A stretch of 31,363 nt of DNA, taken from positions 469,529 to 500,891 of the forward strand of contig JBNGIQ010009470.1 of NCBI GenBank assembly GCA_049999765.1, read 5' to 3'. A program made the translations under genes and the position numbers. This document shows positions 14,189 through 27,848 of this stretch, piece after piece. The DNA comes from Phaeoceros laevis. Taxonomy: Eukaryota; Anthocerotophyta; Anthocerotopsida; Notothyladales. The notes below the pieces were generated by a model that saw only the letters and a program-made list of their open reading frames with translations, made no database searches and was not told the origin of the DNA. Position 1 is the stretch's first letter, and each line of letters starts with the position of its first letter.

Positions 14189-15416
14189 ATGGCAGGCGCA
14201 GTGGACTATCTGTCATCAGCGGAGAACGAGTTCGTAGCAGAAGATGATCTTATCGAGATCGTCCCGAATGTCCGTGTGGACACACTACATTTGATTTGCG
14301 TATGTCCGATATTGTGGAGTCTCGAATTTTTCGTCAAAGTGTTGCTCAACTGTCAGTGTTCATGTGCGGAGAGCGTCTTGTCTGGAAAAGTTCCCATTCT
14401 AGGCCAGGTTGGGCTTTTCTGAGCCGGACAGCTAACACGAGTCGGGCTTTTCCAGGGCGACTACGGTCCATTTCTCCCTCAAGTTCCTATTCAGGTACCT
14501 TCGTGGCTTGGCCTGGCATTGAAGAAGAGAGGAAAGTGCCGTCTTCAAGCGCCGGAGTGGATGAGCACTGGTAACGCCCGAAAACTGCAAAAAGAGTTTA
14601 AATCATTCTTTGTTGTTGCTGGGTTGCTAATGCACTACAGGGCCTGTCGACACCTAACAGAAAGGCTGGCGGAAACAGTGGAGGCCGAAAAGGAAGCTCC
14701 CGTTGAGTTTCAGCCACTTCCATTCCACTACATCGAGATGAGTCGGCTTGTTACTGTGAAGTAGGATGCAACCTTATTCCATGCGTATTCTCGGTTTTTT
14801 TAAGCACTGCACCTCTTGTCGTGCTGTAATTCTGCTGTTCATCTATTCTGCCGGACTTATGCAGTGAGCCGGAAATCCCAGGGAACCCGTTCATTGTGAG
14901 CGCATCTTGCCAGCCCAAAATACTATGGAGTGTTTGCCATGGTTTCGCAAGTCATTCACTGGTCCACCTTTGTGATCTGCTTCTTGTTAGGGTCCTCACA
15001 CTTCAAAACTGGTGGTTCCTTTCATGGAATGCATAGCAGATCCGAAAATCTATTGAGGATGTGCAAGATGTGCGACGGGACAAGATTGACAACGGGTTTC
15101 CCAAGCTGTCGGGGAGAACGCATGCTGTCAAAGTGAGTCATCTGTTTTTAGTCTTATTCCTTTGAGTTCACTTATTATGTTGGGAAACAATTGCAATCGC
15201 AGCACAAAACCTGAAGAAAGCAGATGATGGTAGCGGATGACAAGCTTATCCTGCACTGGTGCTGGCTTTCCTTGACAGATGAGGAATTTGTCTGCTATGG
15301 AAGTAAATCAAATTCGGCCCTTTTCAATGATGTCTCTGGAATCATACTACAAGCTGGACAGTCAAGAGCTGTTGACTCAAGATGCAGATGACAGCCAAAT
15401 GTTTGCCAACAGATGA
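14189..15416 (+). CDS. PSF2: GINS complex subunit PSF2, 6 exons
   Basis: PSF2 is one of four GINS subunits; GINS joins MCM2-7 and CDC45 to form the replicative CMG helicase in the nucleus. Exons: 14189-14299, 14456-14570, 14661-14755, 14869-14895, 15040-15132, 15279-15416, in phase, giving 192 residues (human PSF2 is 185). Diagnostic blocks are ENEFVAEDDLIEIVPN, GDYGPFLPQVPIQVPSWLGL, ALKKRGKCRL, PEWM, EFQPLPFHYIEMSRL, SIEDVQDVR and NLSAMEVNQIRPFSMMSLES. Exon 4 is a 27-nt microexon. Its flanking sites are the weakest part: the exon 3 donor is ACT then GTGAAG, and the acceptor is GTGAG rather than the stronger GCAG four bases upstream. The better acceptor would place a stop in frame. ATG 14189 sits directly before the conserved N-terminus; the open frame reaching 14177 starts with TTG. 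Confidence 0.92.
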
Positions 15417-18400
15417 AGGCTTACGTTGAATGCCCGGCCAGCAACCAGCTTTAAGACCGAGATTTTCATCCCCTATGACTACATGTGCACTAAAGACAAC
15501 TCACGGTCATCTAGTGCGGTCTCAGTGGTGTTGGCCCAGTGGAGTTTGATTGAAGACAAGGTTTTTTTGGTGGTCCGGGTCCGTCAATAGGGCAACTGTA
15601 CAGTATAGAGGGGACTAGTTTCTTCCTTCGAAGCATGCAGAGACAGCTGGCTAGCAGTATGCCCGGTCAAATGAGGCAGCGAGTGAGGTACTCTTCCAGA
15701 TTACATGAATGAGTTTTTTTCAGGATGGTAGCAGCACCTGGCACTACCATACCTGGTTTAGCACGGATGTGAGAAGTGAAAGCCACATTAGGAAAAGGCT
15801 CTTGGAGTTCGTGGCTGTGAATTTGTGACGTCGGAGTGATTTTTGGCAACAATGGTGGCCCTACGAGCATTTGATACAGGTTTTCATCTTCATAGATCTG
15901 AAGCTGGCCACTAAACTCAGTAGCCAGGTCAATGAAGGGAATCAGTGGTATTCTAGTTGCCTCCAGGGCCCGCGCACATGTTCAAGAGACAGCAGACGCG
16001 AGACAACCTCTTGCCAGGTTGTTCCGCTCTTGGTAGTTCAAGGACATGAACGTTACGATTCCAGGGTGTTCCCAGGCCGGAGCCTTGTAGCAGCCTCGCT
16101 AGCAAAGGACACTTGTGGCAGAGACTGATGTGGAGCTAACTATCTTTGGTACGCTTGTACAGATGACCCAAATTTGCAGTGAAGCGGATGTCCTGCCTCA
16201 GCTTGTTAACTCATGTTCGGTCTGCTTAAGGTTTGTTCGTTGTAGATCGCGAGCTAACTTGTCTCGCAACACCAAAAGAATTTAGTAATGGTGGCCCCGT
16301 ACATTGTTGTACTAGGTTCTCGTTCACCCTAGGCCTTTCCCGACGACAACTTCCGGGTGATACTTCACTCCACTTGTCATTGTAGGCGGGGAAGAGGTTA
16401 TCGGAGCTGCAACCGATGTGTTGGATGATTTGAGACCCCGCACATTCTGGGTGCAGTTCTGAATCTGGCAGTCTTCCTTCCTGACCAGGTATTTTGTTAC
16501 AGGTTTTACCGGAGTCGCAAGTCAATGTGGGATACCTGAAGAAAAGCAGCTGCTCCCCTCCGTTCTTTGCCTAGACGTACATTGGATGTTCATTTCTCTC
16601 ACCTAGGCCTGTCGTTCATGACACAGCCAAGCTGAGAAATCGATTTGCTGCTTCCAAATCCGAAACTCTTTTTATAATGCAGAGTGGACGGGCTTAGCTG
16701 GACGCCGTCAGTGGACATTCTGGCTATCCTGCTCATCCATCAGCCTAGTCTGCTCATCCATCATGAAAGAGGAGGCAGCCAGGCCAGGGTTATATTCTCC
16801 TTCACATTGGTACAAGTGACAAGTCTGTACGCAGAGCTTGATGCTGCTGTTGAGATTGTGATTTGATCTGACATGAACGAGTGGTGCCAAGTAGGGGATC
16901 CTTGCTTACATGTACCTGAACCCGCTTGCTTTTAGGGAGCGCCGCATGGGATGGGCTCAATCAGCGAGGAATGTCTGTGCATGGAGCTCGAAACACGGGA
17001 GCAGCAACACCTCAGGCCCTCAGGCAGGGACGCAAGGCTTCACCAACCTGCCAGCTAGGCATGTGTTTTCAGGTACGGTAGTAGTAGTAAGGTGCCGCGC
17101 TATACCGACTCCATAGCCCAGAATCTTCAGTACTAGTAGTGTAGTATAGTGAAAGGATGCAGGTAGTCCGCGTGGCCCACCCATCACCGCGTCGTCAGCT
17201 AGGACTAGGTCTGTATGCGTCCAGCGACTTTGCTACCTTGGCTTTGTTGTGTGTGGTTGTGTCTACCTCCAGCTCCAGGTGGGTATGCCTTTACTAGACA
17301 GACGCACCGGCCCGCAACCTACCTCTTCTGCTTCAGACACACTTCATCGACCTCAAAAGTGGTGGAAGTTCTTTCCACTCAAGAAAGCTGAGTGCTGTGA
17401 GGGACGGCACAAGACAAGGACGGGGGCAGAATAAGGGTTAGGGCGGCACGACCCGTCTTCTCGCCGGCTAAAACGACGCCACACAGTTTTAGCCTTGGCC
17501 TGCTTTGGAAGATGGTGGCTTGTGCGAGCACGACCGGAGAGAGACTGAGAGCTTGCCATCCGCCATCACCATGGAGAGGCCCAGAATTCAAGTTGACCAG
17601 CTGGGTGTGAGCTGGATGCACCATGAGGCATCCGGGGACCAGGGCCCCACTCACCGTTCAATTCGCTTCCCTGCTGCTTCCAAACCTGAAAATAGTGTGT
17701 AGATAGATGGATAGATAGCTTTTGCAGAATCCACCGCTGTAGTCTACCCCACCCGCTGCAGCGACAAAGTCTAAAAGTTACTGTACTGGTATCAATCAGG
17801 TGGTGAACTTGGCTCATTCCCTCCACAGCTGGCTGCAAAACTTGGCCTTGCTTACTAATAAAAGCTGGTCTACAATAGCTGCGGACAAAGATAGAGGAAC
17901 GACATGGTGGGCATCACAAACTGCAAATTGCAGCAACAGTCCTGCCCAGGCCGTCCCCCACACCCTCGTATGAATCTTAGATTATGATTCTCGTCTCGGA
18001 CTTCGGAGGACCGCAGGGAATGTGGCAACAAGTCGTAAAGAAGTCGTCCTTCAACAAGTCAGCCAAAAGGAAGGCACTTACGTGCAAACAACCAACGGCA
18101 ATAGTCTAGATTTGGTGGAGCTTGGAAATGGTGAGTATATACCCTGCTCTATCTATCTAGTCTATATATAAAAGTTACATCACTAGACTATGTGAGGATG
18201 ATGGAACCTTGGGAAGTGATTCCATCAAGAAACAACATGGTTTTCTAGGGAGGTGAAAAACAAATGCCGCAAACTCAAATCTTTTGTCAAAATGTAGTCA
18301 ATGTCAAAACCTGAATCTTGTTTAACCCAATGCATTAGGTAGTTTTGAGAACTTTTGACTCTTAGAGCTTAAAGAAACAAATTTCGTTTCTATGTCTTGA

Positions 18401-18600
18401 GGCAGGACAGGACACATGTGACGCACCAACCGGCCATATTCTGGCGAGTGGGTCTTTCCACGGTTAATAAGCCTCATAAAAATAGGAGCGGTGATGAGAA
18501 GTTCCCGTTCAACACACCGTCTGCTGCATTTAGTCTTTCGCTACGCGCTCTTGACTTTGTCTTCAATGACCTCGTGAGGCGTCAACTACCCGAGCAGCCG
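15417..18600. other. Gene-poor interval, nothing recognised
   Basis: About 3.2 kb in which I recognise no exon, RNA gene or transposon protein on either strand. Visible structure is minor: a 14-bp direct repeat CTGCTCATCCATCA at 16729-16742 and 16750-16763, a GATA-type microsatellite at 17701-17718, its complement-like TATCTATCTAG stretch near 18148-18160 followed by TATATATAAAAG, and a 7-bp inverted repeat ATGGTAG/CTACCAT near 15723-15749. The PSF2 3' untranslated region lies at the left end. Open frames here are short and lack homology. Confidence 0.5.
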
Positions 18601-19423
18601 GCCAGCTACACACTACTGTAACCGCGGCGTGCGACAATGACCGGCAGTCAACCGACAACCGACCGGGCCGCGATAAGGCGTAAACACCACAGTCCATAAT
18701 CCCGGCCGGCCGTGCCGGGCCGGCCACGGCTAAAATAAAAATAGGGTTGACAAGGTCGGGCAACAGCGAGCGATGAGAGTGCGCCGGCTCCGCGAAATCG
18801 CGGCACTGGTCAGGTCGTCTTGCGTCGTCCTGACTGGTCTCTCCAGGTGACGTCCATGGCGGACAGACCGCCACCTACCGCCTCCGTCTCCCTCCGCGGG
18901 GTTTGAAGCACTTGGCAGCCACCTCCCAGGGCCGCATCCAGCCCACTCTTCGAGCTTCAGCGTAGACGTGCTTCTGTAGACCTTCTTGACTCGCACGAGG
19001 AGACGCGTGCGGACTTGCCCGGGCTTTTTGCTTGCCTACCACCGTGAGCGTCCGCGGGCAGGTTGCCTGATAGGGAGGAGGACGGGCCGAGGCAGAATGC
19101 ACCACCGCTGCTGGAGAGGGAGCTCGCATTTGGCTGCTGTGTCTGTGGGAGATCGGAGCTGGGAGGCCCGGAAGAAGGCGAGTGTCAAGGCGTTGGATGC
19201 CAATTGCTGCTTGAGAAGGCGGAGGGGAGGCTTGCGGACGGTGTTCGATGCTTCGGCGGGTGATCCCTGGCGCTGCTCGGTGGTTTCTTGTTGTTTCAAG
19301 GGGAGTTGAAGGCAGCGGTAGCACCTGGCAAGGGACTGGTAGTTGAGGTTGAGCTGAGGTCTGTACGGAAGGGCTGCAGCGGGGAGTTGGCGGGGGAGGA
19401 GTGGCGTGACTGCGTGCATTAGG
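18601..19423. other. GC-rich 5' region of the receptor-like kinase gene
   Basis: A GC-rich block with two GGCCGGCC-type strings near 18702-18727, an AT-rich patch (TAAAATAAAAATAG) at about 18731-18744 that is the best core-promoter candidate, and a long G/A-rich leader before the start codon at 19424. Several short plus-strand open frames overlap it and could act as upstream ORFs. A 203-codon minus-strand open frame (18875-19486) crosses the start of the kinase gene and is not credible as a gene. Confidence 0.4.
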
Positions 19424-22400
19424 ATGAACGGTGTGGCAGTTGTAGCTTTCCTTTCCTTCCTGGTCCTTTTCAACGCCGGTGCTCATGTGGGAGCGCAGTG
19501 GCTGCCCCAGATCTCCCTCGGTGCTACTCTCTCGCCCTCGCAGAATGCACCTTGGCTGTCTCCGAATGGGACTTTTGCTCTGGGATTTTTCCCCGTGGCC
19601 TCTGACAAGTATGTGCTGGGGATTTGGTATGGCGGCTTGTCGGTTCCGTTCACTGTGGTGTGGATGGCAAATCGGCAGCGGCCGGTGGACAGTGATGCTC
19701 TTTTGAGGTTCAATGGTGGAAACCTGGTGCTTTATGATGGTGCAGGGAGGACCGTGTGGGAGACAGGGACATCTCCGTTGGGGGTGGTGGGAGCAGAGTT
19801 GCGGGATTCAGGCAACCTGGTGCTCCTCAACGGAGCCTACGGTTCCGTATGGGAGAGCTTCCAGTTCCCTACGGACACTCTGCTTCCAGGTCAGGCGCTC
19901 AGACGAAGAGTCACATTGAGGTCCTGGACAACTCTGGACCAGCTCGTCGCGGGGCCAAATGGCACCTTCTCCAACTCGTCTCAAATCAGTGGGTATGGTG
20001 ATCCCAGCCAAGGACTATATTCCGCAGGTTTTCGATCCAATGGGTCTTTTGCTCTGATGTGGAACTCGTCTGTCACCTACCTAACTACGGGGGATCAGAC
20101 GGGCGGCTTTGATGGGAACTTTTATCTGAATGCAACTCGCAGTTCACGGCTCAGTCCAGCCTATGCAACTTTGGATGAGTTCGGCAAGTTCACTATGTTC
20201 GATAAGGGTGATAGAGAGGTGTTCTCCTGGGAAGCCAGCGATGCAAGTAGGACTTCATCGGTTTTGAGGAGGATGACTCTGGACGACGACGGCAACTTCA
20301 GGATGTATAGTTGGTTTCCTGGGAGCGTAAGTAGGCAGGGGTATTGGAACGTGACGTGGGAAGCAGTGCAGGATCCCTGCAGGGTGTACGGCGTATGTGG
20401 CCCGAACGGGTTGTGTCGGAGCAGCAGTGGCAATCCAGTCTGCTCCTGCCCCACTGGCTTACAAGCAGCAAACTTCTCCTTGGACTCACCGTGCAGATCC
20501 AACTTCCCTTTGGTGGACTCCTGTGCTGTGGACAACCAACTTCCTGTCTTGGAGAATGCTTATCTCCTTGGAGCCGGCGGCAGTTTCAGCTCCTTCGTTG
20601 CCACCTCGTTTAATGTTTGCCTGGATGCCTGTTCGAGGAACTGCTCATGCCGAGGGACGATGTACGTGTCAGAGGAGCAGACCTGCTTGCTCTATGATTC
20701 GGAGTATCTTGCAGTTTCGGAAAGTTCAGGCTCCGTTGCCGCATTGAAGGTCAACCGGCTGGAGCTCCAACCACCACCTGCATCCCCTCCCGCTTATCCT
20801 CCAGGACAGTGGTGGGGGCAGCCTCCATCTCCGTCTTCTAAGAGGGATTGGAGGGTAGCTGCCGTAGCCATCGGAGCAAGTGCAGGTTTCGTAGCTCTTG
20901 TTATACTGTTCGTTTGCTGGTGCTGCTGGGTCAAGAGGAAGAGCAAGGTGGTCAGCTCAGAGTCCAAGGCGGCAACCCCTCAGTCCTTGCTGAGAAGTGT
21001 GCATGGAGAGCTGGTGACGGCAAAGCCATGGTCGTACAAGGAGCTGCGGCGGGCAACCAAGAGTTTTGATCAGCCCCTTGGAGACGGCAGGTTCGGACCG
21101 CTTTTCAAGGGTGTGCTGCCAGACGGCACTGTTGTAGCGGTGCGCATTCTGCGCAAGCCAGTTCCTGTGGATCCGGAAGGAGAAGCTCAACTTTCGGAAG
21201 GTATTAGGGCATCTCACGAGATCGACAGTGTGGGATCAGGTGCTAGGTATCCAAGAAGTGAGGCTGGAAGTGGAGGGCTCAGGTCCCAGCCGTCTGACGG
21301 TGCCGCTATCCTGGCGTTGAAAAGGTCGGAAGATGAGAAAGTGCTGCTTCCCAGGGATATAAGTCGAAGTTCAAGTCAGGATGCTGGTAACTTCGCCGCC
21401 ATCCCCCCCAAAGCCCTAAGTAGCAAGGCCAGCCGGCTGAGGTCCCGGTCTCTGGGTTTAGCACGGCAGATCAGTGCCAGCGTCGGATTGGGTTCTGCAA
21501 CGCCTGGTTTTGCAGGAAACAGTAGCATTACGGGAGGGGGACCTCACCCAGGATTCGAGTTGGATTCGGATGAGTCGAGGGAGTTCCCTAATGCCGTTGG
21601 GAAAAACCCAACAGGTAAAAGTGGTGGATTTGGGTCCTTCTTCAGCGGGCGGTCCATCCAGAGCCTGTCGGGAGGTCCTAGATATGGCAGATCTGGAGAA
21701 CTTCGTTTGCCCTACTCTGGGGAGCTGCGTCAAAGCCAGGAGCTTGGGCTGGGGGCTATGCTGTCTCGCAACGCGTCCACGCGCCTTGCTCCGGACAGCA
21801 TTCTGTACGAGAGTAACGTTTTTCATTTCGAGGAGGAGCAACAGTTCCGTGCAAAGGTGGAGGATCTGGGAAAAGTGAATCATGTCAATCTTGTGCGGCT
21901 GGTGGGGTTCTGCTTAGAGGGAAGGCGACGGCTGCTGGTGTACAACTTCGTGGAGAACGGATCCATAGCGAAGTTCCTTTTCCAGAGGAAGTCTTACAAT
22001 CTTATGGACTGGCCAACTCGTTTCGATATTGCTCTGGGAGCTGCGAAAGGAATCGCATACTTGCATGAGCAGTGCAGTCCGAGCATCATACATTGTGACA
22101 TCCGGCCAGAGTCCATTGTTTTGGATGGGCAGTTCAAGGCTCGAGTTACAGACTTCGGACTGCTCCAGCTGATCCTTGGGAATGACAGGGAGCGTATCAT
22201 TTCCTATATGCAGGGGAGGCACATGTATTTGGCACCAGAATGGGCTGCCGGTTTGCCCATCACTCCCAAAGTTGATGTGTACAGCTTCGGACTTGTTTTG
22301 CTGGAAATTGTAGCTGGGAGGAGGAGCTTCGACCCCACAACACAGGGTGAACAGTGGAACTTCCCATCGTGGGCCTTCCAGCAAATGGAGGCCTCCAACT

Positions 22401-22702
22401 TCCAAAGCTTGGCGGATGAAAATATGAACGGGTCATTTGTTGAGGAGCAGCTGATAAGGGTTGTCAGAACTGCGTTTTGGTGTCTGCAAGATGAAGCAGA
22501 AATGAGACCCTCCATGGCGGTGGTAATGATGATGCTAGATGGACAAGCCAGGATCCCGTTGCCTGTTCCTCCTCCGCGCCTAATCCAGGGTTTAAGCCTG
22601 GAGTCGGTACCAGCTAACCTTCCAAGTGACAAGAAGAGACTAGTGGCCTCTTTGGAGAGTGATGGGGAGGACGGCCTAGACGGGCTTTACAACTCGATCT
22701 GA
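19424..22702 (+). CDS. S-domain (bulb-lectin) receptor-like kinase, intronless, probable pseudokinase with large kinase insert
   Basis: A 1092-residue single-exon membrane receptor. Order: signal peptide (1 to about 26); bulb-type lectin domain (about 30-140, with SPNGTFALGFF, VVWMANR, LRDSGNLVLL and WESFQFPTDTLLPGQ); S-locus glycoprotein region; EGF-like cysteines (PCRVYGVCGPNGLC, about 318); PAN domain (CLDACSRNCSC); proline-rich stalk; transmembrane helix (about 478-503) followed by WVKRKSK; kinase domain from about 540. Glycine loop GDGRFG is at 553-558. The VAIK lysine is Arg574 (VAVRIL). The alpha-C glutamate is Lys811 (FRAKVEDLG). The catalytic loop reads HCDIRPES (890-897), with Lys to Arg and Asn to Ser. 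DFG (910-912) and APEW are intact. About 220 residues rich in Ser, Gly and Arg separate beta-3 from alpha-C. The substitutions predict little or no phosphotransfer, so signalling would rely on partners. ATG 19424 is chosen because it starts the signal peptide; the frame upstream opens with GTG. The ligand is unknown. Confidence 0.93.
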   Translation: MNGVAVVAFLSFLVLFNAGAHVGAQWLPQISLGATLSPSQNAPWLSPNGTFALGFFPVASDKYVLGIWYGGLSVPFTVVWMANRQRPVDSDALLRFNGGNLVLYDGAGRTVWETGTSPLGVVGAELRDSGNLVLLNGAYGSVWESFQFPTDTLLPGQALRRRVTLRSWTTLDQLVAGPNGTFSNSSQISGYGDPSQGLYSAGFRSNGSFALMWNSSVTYLTTGDQTGGFDGNFYLNATRSSRLSPAYATLDEFGKFTMFDKGDREVFSWEASDASRTSSVLRRMTLDDDGNFRMYSWFPGSVSRQGYWNVTWEAVQDPCRVYGVCGPNGLCRSSSGNPVCSCPTGLQAANFSLDSPCRSNFPLVDSCAVDNQLPVLENAYLLGAGGSFSSFVATSFNVCLDACSRNCSCRGTMYVSEEQTCLLYDSEYLAVSESSGSVAALKVNRLELQPPPASPPAYPPGQWWGQPPSPSSKRDWRVAAVAIGASAGFVALVILFVCWCCWVKRKSKVVSSESKAATPQSLLRSVHGELVTAKPWSYKELRRATKSFDQPLGDGRFGPLFKGVLPDGTVVAVRILRKPVPVDPEGEAQLSEGIRASHEIDSVGSGARYPRSEAGSGGLRSQPSDGAAILALKRSEDEKVLLPRDISRSSSQDAGNFAAIPPKALSSKASRLRSRSLGLARQISASVGLGSATPGFAGNSSITGGGPHPGFELDSDESREFPNAVGKNPTGKSGGFGSFFSGRSIQSLSGGPRYGRSGELRLPYSGELRQSQELGLGAMLSRNASTRLAPDSILYESNVFHFEEEQQFRAKVEDLGKVNHVNLVRLVGFCLEGRRRLLVYNFVENGSIAKFLFQRKSYNLMDWPTRFDIALGAAKGIAYLHEQCSPSIIHCDIRPESIVLDGQFKARVTDFGLLQLILGNDRERIISYMQGRHMYLAPEWAAGLPITPKVDVYSFGLVLLEIVAGRRSFDPTTQGEQWNFPSWAFQQMEASNFQSLADENMNGSFVEEQLIRVVRTAFWCLQDEAEMRPSMAVVMMMLDGQARIPLPVPPPRLIQGLSLESVPANLPSDKKRLVASLESDGEDGLDGLYNSI

Positions 22703-23642
22703 AAAGCCTTCTGCATTGGTTCCCCTCTCTGTGGATTGCCAATATCTAGCAAGGAGCATTGGAATTTGGCTGCTATTCTCTTGCAACGATGAACCTGCAC
22801 AGCTGTCAGGCTTCGTTGAAAAGGACCAGCATCTGCTGCCTTATGCTACCAACAAAGCCAGCCAGATATCCCACATATTCTGGAGCTGGGACTCCTGCAT
22901 GGCAAGCGTGGAGTGACAGAAAAAATCATTAGAATGTACAATGTACATTAGTCCTACCTCCCTTCAGATCACAGGGCCTAACAAGAATTTATTATTTGGC
23001 CCTACAAAAATTGTCCTGACTCGAAAATCGAGATTGTAGAACATTTAACAATGCCAATTGTATGCGATTCGTATCCAGACTCTCTGTTGTAGGCAGCCAT
23101 GAATGAGCAGGTCATGGCCTGCGACGCCCTGCGTCACTGCCTGTCCACCCTTCAAATTTTGGACATTTCAGGAACTTGTAGCTTGGGCACCCGTCGGGCC
23201 TCGGGCCCTACCATTCAAAACAGAATTACAACTTTGAATCTCGAAAGTGTCTCTCATTGCAATTCAAAAGTATGACCTACCGGTAGTTCATTTCCCGCGG
23301 GGATTCTTCCCGCCTGTCGTAAACTGCCTGGCTCCTACGACGCCTTTGCTTGTTCGAGGCATCTCGTGCTGATCTCGCAGGCGCGGTGCCTTCTGAATTC
23401 CCGTCCCCCTCTTTGGTAGAAAGCACATGATGTGACTTGAGCCTGCCTTTTTGGTGCTCAGAGGTTACAATAGGCCACAGGATGCTGTGAAACATCAGTC
23501 GGCAAGTTGTCCTGCGGGTTGTGGCTGTCACAGTCTGGTGCTGCAATTTTTCCTATTGATTGCAATATTAGAATTCAGCACTTCCAGCGTGACGGGGGAC
23601 GCTTCCGAGATGCAGGAGGGATAACAATTCAGGCGACTTTGA
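22703..23642. other. Spacer between the receptor kinase and CDC7
   Basis: Contains the receptor kinase 3' region and the CDC7 promoter. AT-rich sequence at 22918-23050 probably includes the poly(A) site. A fold-back is visible there: outer arms CTACAA (23002-23007) and TTGTAG (23034-23039) around inner arms CTCGA (23020-23024) and TCGAG (23028-23032). No exon was recognised. A minus-strand open frame at 23277-23546 has no known similarity. Confidence 0.45.
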
Positions 23643-26754
<3,112 letters not shown>

Positions 26755-27848
26755 GCAGACACTCTTGTAACATGTCATTTGTACAATTACTCACAGGTCA
26801 CAGACAAGGTAAGCGGGAATTACGAGTGGACAGGATAAAAAGCATGAGCTGGTGGTCAACTGATTGACATACGGCCCTCGCCTTTTAGGAAAAGAAGGGC
26901 AGCTTGTATGAACACATGTTTTGTGGTTAGAGCGGCCAGAGCGGCGGAGTTTGTCTGATTGCTGTCTGGCCGTCTGCATTAACTACGTACTTGATGCCAA
27001 TTAGTGTTGGGGAGGTGCAAGCTTCATCAGAGCATGAAATCTGCCTGGCCGGGGCGTTTGCAAAAGCTAGTCTACCTGTCCGAGAGTCGAAGTCATGAGA
27101 AGGATCCGAGGAGGGCAACGGAACGGAAAGATTATTAAACCTTGGATCTAAAATAAAGAAGAGCAAAATGGATACGCCCTCCTCGGATCGGGCGAGGGCG
27201 TTTTCGCCACCATAGTACAGATACCCCGCGAAATACGTCGAAAACATACGGCAGCATGGCATGCTCAGAGATGGCAACGCAAAGATACGGGTGGGCCCCA
27301 CCAGCCACTGGCACGCGGCAGAATAATGGTGCGCCGCACTCCATTGTTCGGGAAGGAAGGCAGCTTAAATTTGCAACAACCACTTCTTTTAGCTGTTGGT
27401 TTGAGGGGCCCTTGCGGCCCTGTTTATACGTGTATAGAGTAAAAGGCGTCGTGTGAAATACGGTTGGTAGCGACGTGGCGGGCGCTGTGGGCCCGATAAC
27501 GGCCTAAGCCACGCCCCCATGATTCATCATTGATCATTCCTGCCGGTCAAGCTAACCCCAGGCCCTGGTTTGGAGAAGGGAGGATCTATCAAAGCTGCGC
27601 GACGGTCGAGTCGGAAGAAAGATACGGCAATCATGCAGGTTTTACCGCGCCGATTTACCGCGCCCGTTCTTGGAACACAACGTCCCCGCCCTCCCGGACG
27701 GCACGGGGTCGTTATCGCTGTTAGCACAACAGTGTGGGAGGGCATCATGCGCGCGCCCGCTCCGGGGAAGGTAAAATCCTGAGGGTGAAATCTCATCACG
27801 CAAGCATGGACGGACGGAGGTCGGGCGCCGTTGTCCCAGCCTGGTGCC
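26755..27848. other. Spacer between CDC7 and the bHLH gene
   Basis: About 1.1 kb without a recognised exon. The left part should hold the CDC7 3' untranslated region. The right part is the bHLH promoter and leader; TTATACGTGTATAGAG near 27422-27437 is a weak TATA-like candidate. The sequence becomes very GC-rich from about 27480. Confidence 0.45.
27152..27157 (+). terminator. Possible poly(A) signal for CDC7
   Basis: An AATAAA hexamer on the plus strand about 400 bp after the CDC7 stop codon, in an AT-rich patch. The distance is plausible for a plant 3' untranslated region. The hexamer alone is weak evidence. Confidence 0.25.

Noticed and set aside
16226-17838. Several 60-100-codon open frames in the gene-poor interval
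   Set aside because: Their lengths are expected by chance, and they lack domains, credible splice partners or consistent frame.
18875-19486. 203-codon minus-strand open frame over the receptor kinase start
   Set aside because: It lies antisense to the GC-rich leader and signal-peptide codons, is Pro/Ser/Arg-rich low complexity, and has no recognisable domain.
21458-21883. Opposing open frames of 134 and 141 codons inside the receptor kinase insert
   Set aside because: They are shadows of a G/C-rich, stop-poor coding stretch. Neither has homology, and the kinase frame runs continuously through it.
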